Assembly (NCBI GenBank): GCA_934476545.1
Contig: CAKSOB010000058.1
Location: forward strand, 1-8,882
Direction: 5' to 3'
From: an uncultured Eubacteriales bacterium
GTDB lineage: Bacteria; Bacillota; Clostridia; Oscillospirales; Acutalibacteraceae
DNA: 8,882 nt
Part shown: positions 1-6,276 of the stretch, in pieces
How positions within the stretch are numbered: the first letter of the stretch is position 1
Layout: each line of letters starts with the position of its first letter
The notes under the pieces: generated by a model
Databases searched by the model: none
What the model saw: the letters and a program-made list of their open reading frames with translations, nothing else
Told to the model about the DNA's origin: nothing
Position numbers and translations under genes: made by a program

Positions 1-654
1 GGCGCCGGTAACCCGGGTAAATACATTACCACTTGGAAAGAAGCAGGTATCAAGGTTCTTCCTGTTGCTCCAACCGTAGCTTTGGCAAAACGTTTGGAGC
101 GCAACGGCGCTGATGCTGTTATCGTAGAAGGCACCGAAGCCGGTGGCCACGTTGGTGACTTGACCACTATGGCGCTGGTTCCGCAGGTTGTAGACGCACT
201 GTCCATCCCTGTAATTGCTGCCGGCGGTATTGCCAGTGGCAGACAGGTGTTGGCTGCCTTTGCTTTGGGTGCTTGCGGCGTACAGGTAGGTACTTGCCTG
301 CTGGTATCCGAAGAATGCCCAATTCATGAAAATTACAAAAATGCTGTGCTGAAGGCAGGCGATACCGATACCGTTGTAACCGGTAAAATCAGCGGTGGCG
401 CGCCAGTTCGCTGCATTAAAAATAAGATGACAAGAGAGTACGTCGCTAAAGAGCGTGCCGGCGCAACACCTGCCGATCTGGAAGAATATACACTGGGCAG
501 CCTGCGCCGCTCCGTATTTGAAGGAGATACTTCCAACGGTTCCCTTATGGCAGGTCAGGTTGCCGGTATGTGTAATGAAATTAAACCTGCAAAAGAGATT
601 ATTGAAAAGCTGTTCGAGGATTGCAAAACAGCTTATGAAAACTTGGGTCGCTAA
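1..654 (+). CDS. fabK: Enoyl-ACP reductase II, FMN-dependent (FabK), 3' part
   Basis: Catalyses the last, NAD(P)H-dependent reduction of each fatty-acid elongation cycle, turning trans-2-enoyl-ACP into acyl-ACP with FMN as cofactor in the cytoplasm. The reading frame is open from the first base and gives 217 codons before TAA. By comparison with the pneumococcal enzyme roughly 95 N-terminal residues lie outside the window. Visible hallmarks are the GAGNP loop at fragment residues 1-5, the EAGGH motif at 46-50 whose His is the family's catalytic histidine, and the flavin-phosphate loop VIAAGGIASG at 71-80, followed by VQVGT. A TTG near position 82 is an internal codon, not a start. fabD follows after a 44-base gap. 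FabK is the enoyl reductase used by many Firmicutes instead of the FabI type. The family is clear; the nearest relative, 2-nitropropane dioxygenase, is less likely given the fab context. Confidence 0.96.
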   Translation, partial: GAGNPGKYITTWKEAGIKVLPVAPTVALAKRLERNGADAVIVEGTEAGGHVGDLTTMALVPQVVDALSIPVIAAGGIASGRQVLAAFALGACGVQVGTCLLVSEECPIHENYKNAVLKAGDTDTVVTGKISGGAPVRCIKNKMTREYVAKERAGATPADLEEYTLGSLRRSVFEGDTSNGSLMAGQVAGMCNEIKPAKEIIEKLFEDCKTAYENLGR

Positions 655-659
655 TCAGG

Positions 660-672
660 TTTGATTGTTAAA
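660..672. promoter_or_regulatory. Weak FabT-like palindrome between fabK and fabD
   Basis: The 13 bases TTTGATTGTTAAA form an imperfect palindrome (TTTGA, three bases, TTAAA). It resembles the FabT box as I remember it, TTTGAnTnTCAAA, the binding site of the MarR-type fatty-acid repressor of many Firmicutes. It differs from a perfect repeat at one arm position. It sits in the middle of the operon in an AT-rich gap, with no convincing -35/-10 pair around it, so it may be chance. The fabT gene itself is not in the window. Confidence 0.18.
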
Positions 673-683
673 AAAACAGAAAC

Positions 684-701
684 GTGAGGGATACATATAT
701 G
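684..701 (+). promoter_or_regulatory. Ribosome binding site that fixes the fabD start
   Basis: GTGAGGG at 684-690 lies eight bases before ATG 699. The GTG at 684 is therefore part of the Shine-Dalgarno element, not the initiation codon. Confidence 0.8.
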
Positions 702-1637
702 AAAATCGGATTCCTTTATGCGGGACAGGGAACACAGAAGGAGCAGATGGGCAAAGCGCTGTATGAGACTTATCCAACAGCAAAAGCCATGTATGACAGC
801 ATTCATCTGGACGATATTGACGTAAAAGATTTATGCTTCAATGGCGACCTTGCAACTCTTTCTCAAACAAGCAACACCCAGCCCTGCATGGTTGCTACGG
901 CAGCGGTCATCACCGAACTGCTGAAAGAAGAAGGCATCATTCCGGATTTTGTAGCCGGTTTGAGTCTTGGTGAATATTCCGCATTGTATGCTGCCGGCGT
1001 GTTTGATTTCCAAACAGCATTGGAATTGGTTCGATTCCGTGGTCTTGCCATGGAACAGGCCGTACAAGGCATGGATAGCATGATGTCTGCTATTCTGGGT
1101 ATGGATAGAGAAACACTGACCGCCATTTGCGAGGAGGCTTCTTCCGAAGGCTTGGTGCAAATTGCAAATTATAACTGCCCGGGACAGTTGGTAATCGGCG
1201 GCGAAACAAAGGCAGTGGAAAAAGCAGCAACAATGGCACTGGAGCAAGGTGCAAAACGTGCTGTTACACTGAATGTTTCGGGTCCGTTCCATACAAAGCT
1301 GTTAAAGCCTGCTTCGGATGCATTGGCAGAGCGATTCAAAACCGTAACCTTCCATCCGATTCAAATTCCTGTTATCTTCAATAGCACTGCAAAACCATTG
1401 GCAGAAGGGGAGACCGTTGCCGGTATGCTGACCAAGCAGGTCATGTCCTCTGTTTATTTGGAAGACAGCATTCGCTATATGATAGAACAGGGTGTGGATA
1501 CCTTTGTAGAAATCGGTCCCGGTAAAGCATTGAGCGGATTTGTAAAGAAGATTTCTAAAAATGTAGCAATTTATCAGGTAGAGGATCCGGAATCCCTCCA
1601 GAAAACAGTGGAATCTCTTCGTAATTCTGCGGAATAA
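699..1637 (+). CDS. fabD: Malonyl-CoA:ACP transacylase (FabD)
   Basis: Transfers the malonyl group from CoA to acyl carrier protein, supplying the extender unit for fatty-acid synthesis. The product is 312 residues, normal for the family. It shows the N-terminal GQGTQ (9-13), the nucleophile elbow GLSLGE (87-92) with catalytic Ser89, the substrate-carboxylate arginine Arg114 in VRFRG, and catalytic His198 in GPFHT. The elbow has Leu where the classic motif GHSLGE has His; the Ser-His pair is intact. I chose ATG 699 because the frame-compatible GTG at 684 lies inside the ribosome-binding sequence GTGAGGG (684-690), eight bases before the ATG, and the family begins with the M-K-I-G-F-type strand. 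The gene sits between fabK and fabG in the fab operon. Confidence 0.96.
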   Translation: MKIGFLYAGQGTQKEQMGKALYETYPTAKAMYDSIHLDDIDVKDLCFNGDLATLSQTSNTQPCMVATAAVITELLKEEGIIPDFVAGLSLGEYSALYAAGVFDFQTALELVRFRGLAMEQAVQGMDSMMSAILGMDRETLTAICEEASSEGLVQIANYNCPGQLVIGGETKAVEKAATMALEQGAKRAVTLNVSGPFHTKLLKPASDALAERFKTVTFHPIQIPVIFNSTAKPLAEGETVAGMLTKQVMSSVYLEDSIRYMIEQGVDTFVEIGPGKALSGFVKKISKNVAIYQVEDPESLQKTVESLRNSAE

Positions 1638-1701
1638 GTCTTATCTTCTTGATCTCAAGCAGAATTGCTTAAAATAGTAAACAATTTAAGGAGATTTATA
1701 A

Positions 1702-2451
1702 ATGTTCGATTTAAAAGGAAAAACAGCGATCGTTACCGGTGGCAATCGAGGAATTGGTAAGGTGACCTGTTTGAAGTTGGCAGAGATGGGTGCAAATGTT
1801 GCAATTAACCATCGTGCCGGTTCTATTGCCGATGCAGAGCAGGTAAAAGCTGCGTGTGAAGCATTTGGCGTAAAGGCGATCACGGTTGCTGCGGATATCT
1901 CCAATATGGAGGACTGTGAAGCAATGTTCCAATCCGTTCAGGATGTCTTTGGCAAAGTAGATATTCTGGTAAATAATGCCGGTATCACAAAAGACGGACT
2001 GATGGTTCGTATGAAAGAGTCTGATTTTGACGACGTCATTAACGTAAACCTGAGAGGTTCTTGGAACTGCATGAAACTGGCTTCTAAACTTATGATGAAG
2101 CAGCGCAGCGGCAGAATTATCAACCTTTCTTCCGTTGCAGGCATTGTGGGAAATACCGGTCAGAGCAACTACTCTGCCAGCAAGGCAGGTGTAATCGGTA
2201 TGACAAAGACACTGGCAAAAGAAATCGGCAGCCGTGGTGTGACTGTTAATGCTGTTGCACCAGGCCTTATTGAAACCGATATGACAGCAAATTTGCCGCA
2301 AGATATTAAGGATTCCGTCGCAAAGCAAATTCCTCTGGCACGGTATGGTCGTCCGGAAGAAGTAGCAAATGTAATCGGCTTTTTGGCTAGCGACGAAGCA
2401 AGCTATGTAACAGGTCAAGTAATCACCGTTGACGGCGGTCTGATTGGTTAA
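1702..2451 (+). CDS. fabG: 3-oxoacyl-ACP reductase (FabG)
   Basis: NADPH-dependent short-chain dehydrogenase that reduces 3-oxoacyl-ACP to 3-hydroxyacyl-ACP. The 249 residues match the family length of about 245. Seen in order: the Rossmann dinucleotide loop TGGNRGIG (12-19), NNAG (91-94), the catalytic tetrad Asn116, Ser144, Tyr157 and Lys161 (in YSASK), and the C-terminal VTGQVITVDGG typical of FabG. The start ATG is preceded by AAGGAG at 1688-1693 with eight bases of spacing. The gap after fabD is 64 bases and includes a small 5-bp hairpin (1657-1670) without a T run, so I do not read it as a terminator. The stop codon overlaps the Shine-Dalgarno sequence of fabF, which suggests coupling of the two genes. 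Confidence 0.97.
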   Translation: MFDLKGKTAIVTGGNRGIGKVTCLKLAEMGANVAINHRAGSIADAEQVKAACEAFGVKAITVAADISNMEDCEAMFQSVQDVFGKVDILVNNAGITKDGLMVRMKESDFDDVINVNLRGSWNCMKLASKLMMKQRSGRIINLSSVAGIVGNTGQSNYSASKAGVIGMTKTLAKEIGSRGVTVNAVAPGLIETDMTANLPQDIKDSVAKQIPLARYGRPEEVANVIGFLASDEASYVTGQVITVDGGLIG

Positions 2452-2467
2452 GGAGGAATAGGACTTG
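2451..2467 (+). promoter_or_regulatory. Consensus ribosome binding site for the TTG start of fabF
   Basis: AGGAGG at 2451-2456 begins on the last base of the fabG stop codon. It stands eight bases before TTG 2465, which it identifies as the fabF initiation codon. Confidence 0.85.
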
Positions 2468-3706
2468 AGTAGAAGAGTTGTTGTAACTGGCATGGGTGCC
2501 GTTACGCCAATCGGCAATACTCCCGATGAAATGTGGGCGTCTGCCAAAGCGGGGAAATGCGGCATTGATTTTATCAAATCCATTGATGTAGAAGAGCATC
2601 GTGTAAAAATTGCCGGTGAAGTAAAAGATTTGGATATTGAAGCATATTTAGATAAGCGGGAACTCCGCAAAATGTCTAGATACTGCCAGTTTGTAATGGT
2701 TGCAGCCAAGCAGGCATATCAGATGTCCGGCTTGGCAGAGGCTACCATTAACCATGACCGATTCGGTGTTATTGTTTCTTCCGGTATCGGTGGTTTGGGT
2801 ACCATCGAAGTAGAGCATAAAAAAGCACTGGAAAAAGGCTTTGACCGTGTATCTCCATTCTTTGTTACCATGATGATTGCAAACATGGGTGCCGGTATGA
2901 TCGCCATTGAATTCGGTGCAAAAGGAATATGTTCCTGCCCGGTAACTGCTTGTGCAGGCGGTTCTAACGCAATTGGCGATGCATTCCATCATATTCGTGA
3001 CGGTTATGCAGATATTATGATGACCGGTGGCGCAGAGGCGGCTATTACTCATTTGGGTCTAGGTGGGTTTACTTCCATGAAGGCAGTAAACTTCTCCAAT
3101 GATCCAAACCGTGCATCCATTCCATTCGATAAAGAGCGTTCCGGCTTTGTAATGGGTGAGGGTGCCGGTATCTTGGTGCTGGAAGAGTACGAACACGCAA
3201 AGGCAAGAGGCGCGCATATTTACGGCGAAATTCTTGGTTATGGTGCAACTTGTGACGCATATCACATCACGCTGCCGGCAGAGGACGGTTCCGGTGCAGC
3301 AGCTTCTATGCTGAAGGCAATGAAGGACGGCGACGTAACTCCGGATCAGATTGATTATATCAATGCACACGGTACTTCCACGCCTGCAAATGATCGCTTT
3401 GAAACAATGGCAATCAAAACTGCATTCGGTGAGTATGCTCACAATGTTTCCATCAGCTCCACAAAGTCTATGATGGGTCACCTGTTGGGCGCAAGTGGTG
3501 CTGTTGAAGCAATCATGTGCCTGAAAGCCATTGAAAACGATTACATCCCACCGACCATTAACTATCAAGTGCCTGATCCGGAATGTGATTTGGATATTAC
3601 ACCAAACGTAGGCAAAGAGCGTACCGTTGATTATGCGCTGTCCAACTCCTTAGGCTTTGGCGGTCATAATGCTACCCTGTTGTTTAAAAAATATAAGGGA
3701 GAATAA
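2465..3706 (+). CDS. fabF: 3-oxoacyl-ACP synthase II (FabF/KAS II)
   Basis: Condensing enzyme of chain elongation: acyl-ACP plus malonyl-ACP gives 3-oxoacyl-ACP and CO2. The 413 residues equal the usual length. The thiolase-fold catalytic triad is complete: Cys163 in VTACAGG, His302 in HGTSTPAND and His339 in KSMMGHLLGASG, with the conserved Lys334. The C-terminal GFGGHN loop is also present. The Cys-His-His set identifies an elongating synthase rather than a FabH-type initiator (Cys-His-Asn). The start is TTG; it is supported by the strong Shine-Dalgarno sequence and by the standard N-terminus M-S-R-R-V-V-V-T-G-M-G. fabZ follows after three bases, without the accB gene that often stands between fabF and fabZ in Firmicutes. 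Confidence 0.97.
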   Translation: MSRRVVVTGMGAVTPIGNTPDEMWASAKAGKCGIDFIKSIDVEEHRVKIAGEVKDLDIEAYLDKRELRKMSRYCQFVMVAAKQAYQMSGLAEATINHDRFGVIVSSGIGGLGTIEVEHKKALEKGFDRVSPFFVTMMIANMGAGMIAIEFGAKGICSCPVTACAGGSNAIGDAFHHIRDGYADIMMTGGAEAAITHLGLGGFTSMKAVNFSNDPNRASIPFDKERSGFVMGEGAGILVLEEYEHAKARGAHIYGEILGYGATCDAYHITLPAEDGSGAAASMLKAMKDGDVTPDQIDYINAHGTSTPANDRFETMAIKTAFGEYAHNVSISSTKSMMGHLLGASGAVEAIMCLKAIENDYIPPTINYQVPDPECDLDITPNVGKERTVDYALSNSLGFGGHNATLLFKKYKGE

Positions 3707-3709
3707 ATC

Positions 3710-4147
3710 ATGCAGCTGAACAGCAATGAAATTCAAAAGATTATCCCGCATCGCTACCCGTTCCAAATGGTTGATAAAATCATCGACGGAGAAGGCGGTA
3801 AATGGGCAGAGGGCATTAAGTGTGTCAGCGCCAACGAGATGCACTTTATGGGTCATTTCCCGGAAGAGCACGTTATGCCGGGCGTCTTAATTTTGGAGGC
3901 ATTGGCACAGGTTGGCGGTATCGCTGTTTCCTATGTAGAAGAAGGCGAAGAAGGTCTGTCCGGTCGCATCGGTTACTTTACCGGTGTAAATAATGCTCGC
4001 TTTAAAGGCATGGTAAAACCCGGCGATGTTTTAGTTCTGCGTACAGAAATCGTAAAGAAAAAAGGTCCTATCTTTGTAGCAGATGCTACCGCTAAAGTAG
4101 ATGGTAAATTGGTCTGCAAAGCAGAGATCATGTTTGCGATTGCTTAA
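3710..4147 (+). CDS. fabZ: 3-hydroxyacyl-ACP dehydratase (FabZ)
   Basis: Dehydrates 3-hydroxyacyl-ACP to trans-2-enoyl-ACP, the substrate of FabK. The 145-residue hot-dog-fold protein shows PHRYPF (13-18) near the N-terminus, the catalytic His49 in GHFP, and Glu63 in the central helix (ILEALAQ). The 14-residue spacing equals the His54/Glu68 pair of E. coli FabZ. MPGVL lies between them. AAGGGAG (3695-3701) precedes the ATG at eight bases and overlaps the fabF C-terminal codons. It is the last gene of the operon, since a terminator follows four bases after the stop. No FabA, FabM or other unsaturated-acid enzyme is visible. Whether this FabZ also isomerises the double bond, as enterococcal FabN does, cannot be told from the sequence. 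Confidence 0.96.
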   Translation: MQLNSNEIQKIIPHRYPFQMVDKIIDGEGGKWAEGIKCVSANEMHFMGHFPEEHVMPGVLILEALAQVGGIAVSYVEEGEEGLSGRIGYFTGVNNARFKGMVKPGDVLVLRTEIVKKKGPIFVADATAKVDGKLVCKAEIMFAIA

Positions 4148-4150
4148 TGA

Positions 4151-4181
4151 AAAATCCTCGGTTTTTGCCGGGGATTTTCTT
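4151..4181 (+). terminator. Intrinsic terminator of the fab operon
   Basis: AAAATCCTCGG (4151-4161) pairs with CCGGGGATTTT (4168-4178) through 11 base pairs including one G-U, around a TTTTTG loop. The 3' arm ends in TTTT followed by CTT, giving a short U-rich tail. The hairpin starts three bases after the fabZ stop codon. Confidence 0.85.
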
Positions 4182-4234
4182 ATGCAGAAAAACAATCTTT
4201 TCGGATACACTTAGAACTTGTATCGCTTTCTCTG

Positions 4235-4263
4235 TTGACTTTTGGCAGATTCTTTCGTATAAT
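4235..4263 (+). promoter_or_regulatory. Vegetative promoter of larB-larC-tgt
   Basis: TTGACT (4235-4240) and a perfect TATAAT (4258-4263) are separated by exactly 17 bases, a near-consensus housekeeping sigma promoter. Transcription would start near 4270. The placement just after the fab terminator makes larB-larC-tgt a separate unit. It also shows that the in-frame TTG at 4235 is promoter DNA and not the larB start. Confidence 0.88.
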
Positions 4264-4276
4264 AAAAAGTAGTTAT

Positions 4277-4311
4277 GCGGTGTTGGGAACTCTCATCACC
4301 GCTCATTTTTT
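4277..4311 (+). promoter_or_regulatory. Terminator-like hairpin in the larB leader (possible attenuator)
   Basis: GCGGTG (4277-4282) pairs with CACCGC (4297-4302), and the stem may extend inward through TGG/CTC-type pairs. Three bases later comes TTTTTT (4306-4311). This lies between the predicted transcription start (about 4270) and the larB start (4340). The shape is that of a short intrinsic terminator. The leader of about 70 bases is too short for a typical riboswitch with a separate aptamer. I see no antiterminator sequence or leader peptide. Confidence 0.35.
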
Positions 4312-4339
4312 GAATGAAACTAAGAAAGGGGAGACCGCT

Positions 4340-5098
4340 ATGGAACCGCAAGCACTGCGGGATTTATTGCAACAAATTTCTGACGGACACTGTTCTGTGG
4401 ACGATGCAATGTTAAAACTAAAGCTGGCACCCTTTGAAGATTTAGAATTCGCAAAATTAGATCATCACCGCTCCTTGCGACAGGGCATTGGAGAAGTAAT
4501 TTACGGTGCCGGAAAAACACCGGCGCAAATTCGTGAAATCGCTGCTGCATTACTGGCACATGGACAGAAAACCGTTCTTGTTACACGGATGGAGCCTTCT
4601 GCGGCAGAAGAAGTGAAACAGCATCTTCCTTTAACCTATCATGAACTGGGAAAAATTGGAATGATCGGTACCATTCCACCACCCAATGGAGTAGGCTCTA
4701 TTGTCGTTGCTACCGGAGGAACCAGCGATATGCCAGTAGCGGAAGAAGCCGCTTTGACAGCAGAAGTTTTGGGAAACCACGTTGTTCGGCTCTATGATGT
4801 CGGTGTTGCCGGCATTCATAGACTACTCTCTCATGCTGAGGTCTTAATGTCTGCTCGTGTTGTCATTACCATTGCCGGAATGGAAGGGGCGTTGGCGAGC
4901 GTTATCGGCGGACTGGTTGACTGCCCTGTCATCGCTGTTCCGACCAGTGTAGGATACGGCGCTTCCTTTGGAGGGCTTTCTGCGTTGCTTTCCATGCTAA
5001 ACTCTTGTGCCAGTGGTGTCAGTGTTGTGAATATTGATAACGGATTCGGCGCCGGTTATTTAGCAAGTATGATCAATCACATAGGAGTACCGCAATGA
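4340..5098 (+). CDS. larB: LarB, NaAD pyridinium carboxylase/hydrolase of NPN cofactor synthesis
   Basis: First enzyme of nickel-pincer nucleotide synthesis. LarB carboxylates C5 of the pyridinium ring of nicotinic acid adenine dinucleotide and hydrolyses the phosphoanhydride, releasing AMP and pyridinium-3,5-biscarboxylate mononucleotide. The 252-residue product has a helical N-terminal part (1-75) and a C-terminal PurE-like domain. That domain contains GGTSDMPVAEEA (126-137), GMEGALASV (180-188), PTSVGYG (201-207) and NSCASG (221-226). Cys223 matches the conserved cysteine that forms the transient adduct with the substrate (Cys221 in Lactobacillus plantarum LarB, from memory). The start at ATG 4340 is supported by AAGGGGAG at 4326-4333. 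A frame extension to 4235 would run through the promoter. The stop overlaps the larC start as ATGA. Confidence 0.92.
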   Translation: MEPQALRDLLQQISDGHCSVDDAMLKLKLAPFEDLEFAKLDHHRSLRQGIGEVIYGAGKTPAQIREIAAALLAHGQKTVLVTRMEPSAAEEVKQHLPLTYHELGKIGMIGTIPPPNGVGSIVVATGGTSDMPVAEEAALTAEVLGNHVVRLYDVGVAGIHRLLSHAEVLMSARVVITIAGMEGALASVIGGLVDCPVIAVPTSVGYGASFGGLSALLSMLNSCASGVSVVNIDNGFGAGYLASMINHIGVPQ

Positions 5099-6276
5099 AA
5101 ACAATTTATTTAGAATGCGCTATGGGTGCTTCCGGCGATATGTTAACAGCAGCTTTGTTAGAGCTACATCCAACCCCTGAGACAGTTTTAGAGAAACTGA
5201 ATGCACTCAAATTGCCGGGAGTTTCCATTGCTGCTTCAAAAGTAAAAAAGTGTGGGATTACCGGTACTTCGGTATCCGTAAAAATTGACGGGCAATCGGA
5301 AGAAACTCCATCCACAAAATCGCACCATACCGGCTTGGATGAAATCTTTAAAATTTTGGAACACTCCCAATTTCCGAAGCAAGTTATTCAAGATGCAAAA
5401 GCAGTGTATCAATTATTGGCAGATGCAGAAAGTATTGTACATGGCATTCCTGTAACACAGGTGCATTTCCATGAGGTGGGAATGTTGGATGCCATGATGG
5501 ATGTATTGGCGGTTTCCTTTTTAATTCGAGAATTATCGCCTGATCAAATTCTTGCATCGCCGATTCGAGTTGGCAGTGGGCAAATCTCTTGTCAGCATGG
5601 CGTTTTGCCCGTTCCCGCTCCGGCAGTTACCGAGTTATTAAAAGGGATCCCTATTTATGCAGGAACCATCCCAGGAGAATGCTGTACACCTACCGGCGCT
5701 GCATTACTCCGATACTTTGTAACCGAATTCTGTTCCCTTCCGCAAATGAAATTAACGCAAGTAGGTTATGGTATGGGGAAAAAAGATTTTCCCGCTGCAA
5801 ACTGCCTGCGTGCTTTTCTGGGGAAGTCAGACGGGACGGAATCAGATGTTGTGGAGCTCCGCTGCAATTTAGATGATATGACCCCGGAGGCCATTGGCTT
5901 TGCAATGGAGGTTCTATTGGAGAACGGCGCATTAGATGTATATACGACCCCAATCGGGATGAAAAAATGCCGTCCCGGCACACTGCTGACCTGTCTTTGC
6001 TTTCCGCATCAAAAGGAAGCCATGACGGCGCTGCTGTTCCGCCATACAACAACCTTGGGCGTTCGCAGTATCTTTTGTAAACGAGAAATCTTAGAACGAT
6101 ACGAAAGAACAGTGGAAACAAAAGCTGGACCGGTGCGAATCAAATACAGTACCGGAGCAGGCATTACACGAAAAAAAGCAGAATATGATGATTTAACTCG
6201 CATCGCCAGAGAACAGGGACTCTCTCTGGCAGAGGCGACCAACATGGCAATGGAGGAATCATGGGAACAATCTTAA
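5095..6276 (+). CDS. larC: LarC, nickel insertion enzyme (NPN cyclometallase), LarC1-LarC2 in one frame
   Basis: CTP-dependent enzyme that inserts nickel into pyridinium-3,5-bisthiocarboxylate mononucleotide to give the NPN cofactor used by lactate racemase LarA and relatives. The 393 residues cover the whole family. The N-terminal part has a CAMGASGDM loop (8-16), HFHEVG (124-129), a conserved GVLPVPAPA segment (169-177) and TPTGAALL (198-205). The C-terminal LarC2 part has NLDDMTPE (258-265) and TPIGMKKCRPG (285-295). The His-rich linker known from some LarC proteins is reduced to a few histidines near residue 77. In L. plantarum the two halves are joined by ribosomal frameshifting; here they are one continuous frame. 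The start overlaps the larB stop by four bases, and the 3' end overlaps tgt by 16 bases. No LarE (sulfur transferase) is in the window. Confidence 0.93.
   Translation: MKTIYLECAMGASGDMLTAALLELHPTPETVLEKLNALKLPGVSIAASKVKKCGITGTSVSVKIDGQSEETPSTKSHHTGLDEIFKILEHSQFPKQVIQDAKAVYQLLADAESIVHGIPVTQVHFHEVGMLDAMMDVLAVSFLIRELSPDQILASPIRVGSGQISCQHGVLPVPAPAVTELLKGIPIYAGTIPGECCTPTGAALLRYFVTEFCSLPQMKLTQVGYGMGKKDFPAANCLRAFLGKSDGTESDVVELRCNLDDMTPEAIGFAMEVLLENGALDVYTTPIGMKKCRPGTLLTCLCFPHQKEAMTALLFRHTTTLGVRSIFCKREILERYERTVETKAGPVRIKYSTGAGITRKKAEYDDLTRIAREQGLSLAEATNMAMEESWEQS

Noticed and set aside
1649..1675. Possible internal promoter before fabG (TTGATC, TAAAAT)
   Set aside because: The spacing is only 15 bases and the -35 is weak. 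The region also forms a small 5-bp hairpin, and the operon context does not require a promoter.
1711..2709. Long open frame on the minus strand opposite fabG and fabF (332 codons)
   Set aside because: It is an antisense shadow of two certain genes. It has no recognisable domain and its composition is dominated by complementary codons.
4235..4339. N-terminal extension of LarB by 35 residues from a TTG at 4235
   Set aside because: The TTG is the -35 box of a near-consensus promoter and the stretch includes the -10 and leader hairpin. A good Shine-Dalgarno sequence stands before ATG 4340, which also gives the usual protein length.
4264..4339. Metabolite or nickel riboswitch in the larB leader
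   Set aside because: The leader of about 70 bases is too short for a known aptamer plus expression platform, and no conserved aptamer core is recognisable. Only the simple hairpin is reported.
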